A DNA stretch of 14,883 nucleotides, taken from the NCBI GenBank assembly GCA_964436865.1, contig CAYTFK010000165.1, positions 1-14,883 of the forward strand, read 5' to 3'. The notes beneath the pieces are model-generated. The model worked only from the letters and a program-made list of their open reading frames with translations, ran no database searches and was not told the DNA's origin. Position numbers and translations under genes: made by a program. Origin of the DNA: JAXGPP01 sp964436865. Lineage in GTDB: Bacteria > Planctomycetota > Planctomycetia > Pirellulales > Thermoguttaceae. Shown here piece by piece: positions 1 to 4,495 of the stretch (position 1 is the first letter of the stretch; the number at the start of each line of letters is the position of its first letter).

Positions 1-102
1 GATCCGGGCGAGCAGCATGATGTGTCGGCCGGCCATTCCGATATCGTGAATCAACTTGCCGAGGAATTCGCCGCGTGGGATAAGGAAGTGCGCCAGTGGT
101 AG
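1..102 (+). CDS. Sulfatase, C-terminal end only (cut by window edge)
   Basis: Frame 1 is open from the first base to the TAG at 100-102 and encodes 33 residues beginning DPGEQHDVSAGHSDIV and ending WDKEVRQW. This is the usual C-terminal tail of type I sulfatases, where a 'D-P-x-E-x-x-[ND]-L/V' turn is followed by a short amphipathic helix. The complete sulfatase at 12255-13715 has the matching stretch DPHETRNHAVEHPEIV near its own C-terminus, which supports the call. Catalytic residues lie outside the window, so substrate and activity cannot be judged. The gene runs in the same direction as the carbon-nitrogen hydrolase 64 bases downstream and may be co-transcribed with it. The family assignment rests on a short tail only. 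Confidence 0.72.
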   Translation, partial: DPGEQHDVSAGHSDIVNQLAEEFAAWDKEVRQW

Positions 103-153
103 AATTGACGGCCACATGCCTTTGCGAGACGGCGGACGAATACATGTTACCAC

Positions 154-166
154 GTCAGGGTCTGAC
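154..166 (+). repeat. Short perfect inverted repeat abutting a start codon
   Basis: GTCAG-GGT-CTGAC is a 5-bp perfect stem with a 3-base loop, and it ends on the base before the ATG at 167. It covers the region where a Shine-Dalgarno sequence would sit; the only purine-rich bases there are the CAGGG inside the hairpin. It could slightly restrict initiation or be an operator half-site, but a repeat this short can also arise by chance. Confidence 0.25.
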
Positions 167-1063
167 ATGAACTCTCAAGGCGAGATAAGAGCATCGCGTT
201 TGCGCGTTGCAGCCGCGCAGATGAAGTTTGCTCCGACGATCCGTGAGAATCTTGAGAAGATCGAGAATGTCGTCCGTGCAGCGAGTCGCCGCCGTGCCGA
301 TGCCGTCCTCTTTCCCGAATGTTCTACGACAGGGTACGCCTACGACTTCGGTTCGCTCGAGCCCGCAGAGACAGCGGCGGTCCTGAGGGCCGTGTCGGAG
401 TTGGCGTCGCACTACCGGATCAATGTGCTGGTTGGTTCGGCCGTGTTCCGCCGCGGCAAGCTGCAGAATTGCCTGGTGGTGTTCGACCGCCAGGGTCAAC
501 CGGTCCACTGCTATGCGAAATGCCAGTTGGTCGACTCCGATCGCCAGGTATTCACTCCTGGAGACTCGCTTGCCCTGTTTGAGATCGACGGCGTTTGTGC
601 CACAGCGGTCATCTGCCATGAACGGCGCTATCCGGAAATGGTTCGGCTCGCGGTCATGGCGGGCGCGCAGATCCTGTTTCATCCCAACGCCGGCATGGAC
701 ACGCTGGCGGTCTCCCGCCGGAAGCGAGGTGGCCGCGACGGAATTGCCGTGCGGGCGTTCGAGAATGCGATCTACTATGTCTTCGCCAACTCGGTCGGCC
801 CGCAGGGCGGGGAAAAATGGTCGGCCGGCGACTCGAAGATCGTAGCCCCCGACGGAAGTGTGCTGCGGCTGGCAGACAACAAGAATGAGGACCTGCTGGT
901 CGCCGACCTCGACCTCTCCCTGGCCACCCGCAAGTACGCCCTGGACAGCCTCGACCATCCGCATTTTCTCGCCCGGCACTGGCAGCGCCTGATCGGCGAA
1001 GTCCGGCGCCGCGCAAAGGCGGAGGGACGTCTGGATTTTGAAATGCCGCGTCAATCACGTTAA
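167..1063 (+). CDS. Carbon-nitrogen hydrolase (nitrilase superfamily)
   Basis: A 298-residue cytoplasmic amidase or nitrilase-type hydrolase. The nitrilase-superfamily Glu-Lys-Cys triad is visible in order: E51 in LFPECSTTGY, K118 in CYAKCQLVD, and the nucleophile C150 in AVICHERRYPE. The sequence opens with the typical first strand (RVAAAQMKF) and NLEKIE helix, and length matches the family. The frame is open upstream to an ATG at 56, but that would overlap the preceding sulfatase tail and add about 37 residues without family similarity. The ATG at 167 sits just before the conserved strand and is preferred; ATG 116 is an alternative. No clear Shine-Dalgarno precedes it. There is no signal peptide, so it acts in the cytoplasm. 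The superfamily includes amidases, N-carbamoyl amidohydrolases, omega-amidases and nitrilases, and the substrate cannot be told from sequence alone. It lies 64 bases after the sulfatase tail, so it may share that transcript. Confidence 0.88.
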   Translation: MNSQGEIRASRLRVAAAQMKFAPTIRENLEKIENVVRAASRRRADAVLFPECSTTGYAYDFGSLEPAETAAVLRAVSELASHYRINVLVGSAVFRRGKLQNCLVVFDRQGQPVHCYAKCQLVDSDRQVFTPGDSLALFEIDGVCATAVICHERRYPEMVRLAVMAGAQILFHPNAGMDTLAVSRRKRGGRDGIAVRAFENAIYYVFANSVGPQGGEKWSAGDSKIVAPDGSVLRLADNKNEDLLVADLDLSLATRKYALDSLDHPHFLARHWQRLIGEVRRRAKAEGRLDFEMPRQSR

Positions 1064-1108
1064 CCGGCAGCCGCGCGTTATCGAATCACACCACGCGCGC
1101 TGCCGGTT
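1062..1108. terminator. GC-rich hairpin between convergent genes (putative bidirectional terminator)
   Basis: The left arm AACCGGCAGCCGCGCGT (1062-1078) pairs with the right arm ACGCGCGCTGCCGGTT (1093-1108). Pairing is complete except for one bulged base, with a 14-base loop. The stem begins within the stop codon of the carbon-nitrogen hydrolase and lies 25 bases beyond the stop of the opposing TIM-barrel gene, the expected place for a shared terminator. Neither side has a T-tract, so it would be an atypical intrinsic terminator or a 3'-end stabilising structure. Confidence 0.6.
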
Positions 1109-1133
1109 GTCCGAAACCGCGGCGAGTACGGCC

Positions 1134-1988
1134 CTACGACGCCACCTGCTTCATGGCGGTCGTCAGCGCGGCGATGCCTTTGGCGATATCTCCCACTCGG
1201 TCGTCGCCCGCCTCGCGCTCGAAGATGTAGTCGCCTTCGTAGTCGTTTTCGGCCAGAATGCGGACGAAGGCCGTCCAGTCAACCTGGCCGGTGCCAACGA
1301 CGACTTCTTCGCCCCACTGGCCCTTGACCGCGGTCCGCCTGGCGTCCTTGACGTGCACCTGCCGAACGTGCGGCACAAGCTTTTGCAGGGCTTCGATTGG
1401 CTCATCCATGTCGTACAGGATCATGTTGGCCGGGTCGAAGTTCACCGTCACGTTGGTCGCACCTCGCCTGGCCAACTCGGCAAGAAAGACCACGAGCGTA
1501 TCGGCCGATTCCTGTCCGGATTCAAGCAGCAGCGACGCGCCGATCTCAGCGTACATCTGCGCCAGCGCAACGATCCGTCCGCTCAGCTTGTCGAAATCGG
1601 GATCGCCCGGATCGTGGGGAAGAAAACCGGCGTGGGTGCTGACGAGCTTTAGCCCCATCTGCCGGGCAAGCATCGCCGCGGCCCGGGCGATATTCTGATT
1701 TCCTTCCCAATGCTCGTCGGGCACGATCCCGCCGGTGTGGCGTATGGTCTCGGGTGTCGTGTAGTCTTCTCCGATGGTGGAGAACATGCCGGAGACGATT
1801 GAGATTCCCGATTCGGCGAGGATTTCCTGGACGCCTTCCCACGTGCCCGGATCGTCGCGGTGCGGCGTCAGGCCGAGTTGCACCTTCTTCAGGCCGAGTT
1901 TCTTCACCTTCTCGGCAAGGTCTTGCGGCCCGGTGGCCTGGAGCGACCAACTGCAAACGCCGATCTGATCTGCTGTCTGGTTCTTCAT
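1134..1988 (-). CDS. Sugar phosphate isomerase/epimerase (TIM-barrel, AP endonuclease 2-like fold)
   Basis: A 284-residue single-domain TIM barrel of the xylose-isomerase-like superfamily. Family hallmarks in order are the first strand IGVCSWSL (9-16), STHAGF (117-122, His119), LLLESGQE (153-160, Glu156), VNFDPANMILYDMD (182-195, Asp185), VHVKDA (211-216, His212, Asp215) and FERE (256-259, Glu257). The Glu156/Asp185/His212/Glu257 set matches the usual divalent-metal ligands. There is no signal peptide, so it is cytoplasmic. The ATG start is backed by a GGAG ten bases upstream. It is the last gene of a probable three-gene operon, starting 34 bases after the methyltransferase stop. Members act on keto-sugars, inositols or 3-keto-glycosides; the exact substrate is unknown. 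The setting of secreted hydrolases and sulfatases suits intracellular processing of released sugars, which is inference. Confidence 0.9.
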   Translation of the reverse strand: MKNQTADQIGVCSWSLQATGPQDLAEKVKKLGLKKVQLGLTPHRDDPGTWEGVQEILAESGISIVSGMFSTIGEDYTTPETIRHTGGIVPDEHWEGNQNIARAAAMLARQMGLKLVSTHAGFLPHDPGDPDFDKLSGRIVALAQMYAEIGASLLLESGQESADTLVVFLAELARRGATNVTVNFDPANMILYDMDEPIEALQKLVPHVRQVHVKDARRTAVKGQWGEEVVVGTGQVDWTAFVRILAENDYEGDYIFEREAGDDRVGDIAKGIAALTTAMKQVAS

Positions 1989-2022
1989 GTCATCAGGTCT
2001 CCGCGAGCAATGATTGGATAGC

Positions 2023-3267
2023 CTACTGCTTCTTCCCGAACACCATCAGAAACCGCTCGTCCGCCGGAGGCGGCAATTCGTCGAGCAGTATGAAGCCGGC
2101 CCGTGTCATTTCTTCCTTGACCGTTTCCGGCGCAATCATGCGGCGGTGGCTGGCCTCGCGGCGGGGGATGGCCTTGGACGCCCGGCGATCGAGCACGTAC
2201 ACGCGTCCCTGCGGCGTGAGCCGCTGGTGCAATGCCTCCAGCAACGCCGGGCCGTGAAACAGCAGGTGGTAGGTGTCGAGAAAGTAGACGGCGTCAAGCT
2301 GGTCGGCATTCAGATTGGGATTGCCCTGGTCGGTCAAGACGGACGGCAGAGTTACGCCTTCCGGCAACGGCGGCCGCTCATCCTTCTGGGTCGCCCATTC
2401 TTCAAGAACGATGTCGACGGCATCGCACCCCAGCTTCTCCAGCAGCGGGCCGATCAGCTTGCGGCCTTCCCCCAGCGCGACGAACGCCACGCGTTGATAA
2501 GTCGCGTCGGCGGGCGGAAGCAACTGCTTCACGACCGTTGCCGGCAGCGGAGGGAGGGGATCCGGATCCCGGTTCGGGGCGTCAAGGTCGGCAGGCCGCT
2601 GGAAGACAAGCACGAACTGGTCCCTGGCGTTCCAGACGTCCTCGGCGTAATCGACGAATCGATAGCCTTGTTCGCGAGCCTCGCGGACGACGGTGGTTTC
2701 CGCCGTCAAGAAGTGCTTCTCGGCGCGCTGTTCGAGCGGCACCCAGTCTTTGAGCGTGCCCAGACGCTGATCGACGATCACGAGGTATCCGCCAGGCTTG
2801 AGTGCCTTCCAGATCCCTTGCAGCATTTCCCGCGGCTTGGAGAAATGATGGTACACCCGGTTCATATAAGCCATGTCTACCGAGTCGGCCGGCAGTTTCG
2901 GATCGCTGGCTCCGCCGAGCACGGCCTTGACCTGCGGCAATTCGCGCTTGCCGGCCTCCGCCTGGATTCCGTTCGTCTTACTTTCTTCGATCTCTTCGGC
3001 GAACACATTCCCTTTCTCTCCGACGATCTCTGCGAAAACCCACGAATCGCGGCCGTTGCCCGCTCCGATATCGGCGATCGTTGAACCGGGTCCGACGCCC
3101 AGCCGCGCGGCGAGCGCCCGCAGCGCCTCGACGCGCTGCTGGGTCTCTCTCTCACGAGCGCTGCGGTTTTCAGTTGATTGTTGCGCCTGCTGAGCGGTAG
3201 CCATGACCGCCGCGCAGGCAAGAACGAGGGTAGTCAGCAGGGGATGCAAGAGCCGCTTGGAGATCAT
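2023..3267 (-). CDS. Exported class I SAM-dependent methyltransferase-like protein with a degenerate second copy
   Basis: A 414-residue protein. Residues 1 to about 27 form a signal peptide (MISKRLLHPLLTTLVLACAA...ATAQ). Cleavage could be at A-T-A|Q, or the VLAC could be a weak lipobox. Residues 60-225 form a Rossmann methyltransferase lobe with the SAM loop IADIGAGNG (64-72), a YMNRVYHHF segment (134-142) and ALKPGGYLVIVD (155-166). Residues 255-414 repeat the second half of that lobe: AVYFLDTYHLLFH (326-338) and RLTPQGRVYVLDRR (349-362). The corresponding SAM loop there reads VAFVALGEG and is not intact. The frame continues upstream to a TTG at 3333, but ATG 3267 begins the signal peptide and is preferred; the region before it has only AAGG/AGAG-type ribosome binding signals. 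It sits 78 bases after the hydrolase stop and 34 before the TIM barrel, so it is the middle gene of an operon. Substrate unknown. An exported SAM enzyme is odd because SAM is cytoplasmic. Confidence 0.82.
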   Translation of the reverse strand: MISKRLLHPLLTTLVLACAAVMATAQQAQQSTENRSARERETQQRVEALRALAARLGVGPGSTIADIGAGNGRDSWVFAEIVGEKGNVFAEEIEESKTNGIQAEAGKRELPQVKAVLGGASDPKLPADSVDMAYMNRVYHHFSKPREMLQGIWKALKPGGYLVIVDQRLGTLKDWVPLEQRAEKHFLTAETTVVREAREQGYRFVDYAEDVWNARDQFVLVFQRPADLDAPNRDPDPLPPLPATVVKQLLPPADATYQRVAFVALGEGRKLIGPLLEKLGCDAVDIVLEEWATQKDERPPLPEGVTLPSVLTDQGNPNLNADQLDAVYFLDTYHLLFHGPALLEALHQRLTPQGRVYVLDRRASKAIPRREASHRRMIAPETVKEEMTRAGFILLDELPPPADERFLMVFGKKQ

Positions 3268-3345
3268 GGTCTCTGGCCTTTTCTGGAGTCCGGTTGATGT
3301 CTGGGGGTATATTTTGCACCGTTTCAGCGGCAAATGAAAGAAGGC

Positions 3346-4245
3346 TCATTCAGCGGGCTTGAGGTGCTTGTCGAAGAACGCAATGACTTCCGGCCGGAGA
3401 TCCCGCTGTTTGGGCTGAAGGTGAAAACTGTGCGGGGCACCCTCGACGATGATCAGCTCACTCTCTACGCCGGTCGACCGGGCCGCCTCGTGAAAACGCG
3501 TTGACTGATCGAGCGGCGTGGTCGTGTCGGCTGTGCCGTGCAGGATCAGCAGGGGCGGGTCGTCCTTCGACAGTTGCTTGATGGGCGAAGCAGAGTCCCA
3601 CAGCGCCGGCGCGACAGCCTGTGCCTGGGCAAACATGGGCAAGCTCGGGTAGGGCTTGGGCGGCACCTGCCCCTCCCACGAGGCGGCGCAATGCGGGTAC
3701 ATCGGTACCGCCGCCTGGATGCGGCAAGAGTACTCAGCGTCCTCCTTCGGATCGAGGCCTGACTCCGGACCCGTTACCGCCAGAAGCGCCGTCAGATGCC
3801 CGCCCGCCGAACCGCCGATGGCCCCGATGTGCTCGGGATCGAGCTGGAACCGGGCGGCGTTCTTACGCAGCCAACGAACGGCCCGCTTGCAGTCCTGGAT
3901 GTTCTGTGGAAACGTGGGTGAGCCCGTCTTGGCCAGAGCGTAGTTGATCGACATGCAGACATAGCCATGCGCGGCGAGCGTGGTGCCGATGTTGATCTCG
4001 CGTGCCGCGCCTTTGTCGCCACCCGTCCACCCGCCCCCGTGAATAATCACGATGCCCGGATACTTCCTTCCAGGTTCGAATGTCGGCGGCAGGTAGAGAT
4101 CAGCCGTCTCAGCGCGGTCGGGTTCGAGGTAGGCTACGTCCTTCTCAACGCGGACTTCAACCGGTTCGGCAGCCGATAGCGCAGCCGGTGACGCCAGCAG
4201 GAGGACGATGATTCCGGTCGATAAGAGCTCTGTGGATCTGATCAT
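3346..4245 (-). CDS. Secreted alpha/beta hydrolase (BD-FAE/esterase-lipase type)
   Basis: A 299-residue secreted serine hydrolase. Residues 1-26 are a signal peptide (MIRSTELLSTGIIVLLLAS...ALSAAE). The oxyanion-hole motif HGGGW is at 69-73. The nucleophile elbow GGSAGG has Ser146. The acid is Asp240 in HGTADTTTP and the catalytic base His272 in GAPHSFH. The HGGGW plus GxSAGG pair is typical of the hormone-sensitive-lipase/feruloyl-esterase-like group, so an ester bond, such as acetyl or feruloyl groups on polysaccharide, is the likely target. The specific substrate is inference. A GTG four codons upstream (4257) is an alternative start; the ATG at 4245 has GGGAAAG about 11 bases before it. 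It is the first gene of the leftward operon, and a fair sigma-70-type promoter lies about 70 bases upstream. Confidence 0.88.
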   Translation of the reverse strand: MIRSTELLSTGIIVLLLASPAALSAAEPVEVRVEKDVAYLEPDRAETADLYLPPTFEPGRKYPGIVIIHGGGWTGGDKGAAREINIGTTLAAHGYVCMSINYALAKTGSPTFPQNIQDCKRAVRWLRKNAARFQLDPEHIGAIGGSAGGHLTALLAVTGPESGLDPKEDAEYSCRIQAAVPMYPHCAASWEGQVPPKPYPSLPMFAQAQAVAPALWDSASPIKQLSKDDPPLLILHGTADTTTPLDQSTRFHEAARSTGVESELIIVEGAPHSFHLQPKQRDLRPEVIAFFDKHLKPAE

Positions 4246-4314
4246 TGCTGTATTCACTTTCCCATCAGTCGCTAATCGTGTGGTTCCCGGCAGCCGGCCA
4301 ATACTTCGGCGCCT

Positions 4315-4343
4315 ATTGTAGGGATCGCGGCCTCGTCGGTCGA
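4315..4343 (-). promoter_or_regulatory. Candidate sigma-70-type promoter for the leftward hydrolase operon
   Basis: On the minus strand, TCGACC (4343-4338) is followed after exactly 17 bases by TACAAT (4320-4315). These match four of six bases of the -35 consensus and five of six of the -10. Transcription would begin near 4308, leaving a leader of about 60 bases before the ATG at 4245. The rest of the 250-base divergent gap (4246-4495) shows no clear promoter for the rightward gene. A TATCAT at 4361-4366 is a weak candidate without a good -35 element. Confidence 0.35.
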
Positions 4344-4483
4344 CGGTTCTTCGATTCCCATATCATCAGGCCCGGAGCGGAGTCGTGCAAGATTCGTGAG
4401 GAGCAGGTTGAGTTCCTCGGCCGGGGAAACTACAAAGGGAATTGGCAGGTGGAGGCGAGGACCGATCGGACCGATTCGAGGCC

Positions 4484-4488
4484 AGGAG
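4484..4488 (+). promoter_or_regulatory. Ribosome binding site deciding the start at 4496
   Basis: AGGAG lies seven bases before the ATG at 4496. The reading frame extends further upstream to a TTG at 4442, but this site, together with the signal peptide that begins at 4496, fixes the start. Confidence 0.75.
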
Positions 4489-4495
4489 CGCCACA

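Noticed and set aside
2014..3084. A 356-codon plus-strand open frame opposite the methyltransferase-like gene
   Set aside because: It is the complement of a gene with an intact SAM motif and signal peptide, and has no motif of its own.
4442..4495. An 18-residue N-terminal extension of the HzsA-like protein from a TTG
   Set aside because: The ATG at 4496 has an AGGAG at seven bases and begins a signal peptide; the extension would bury that signal.
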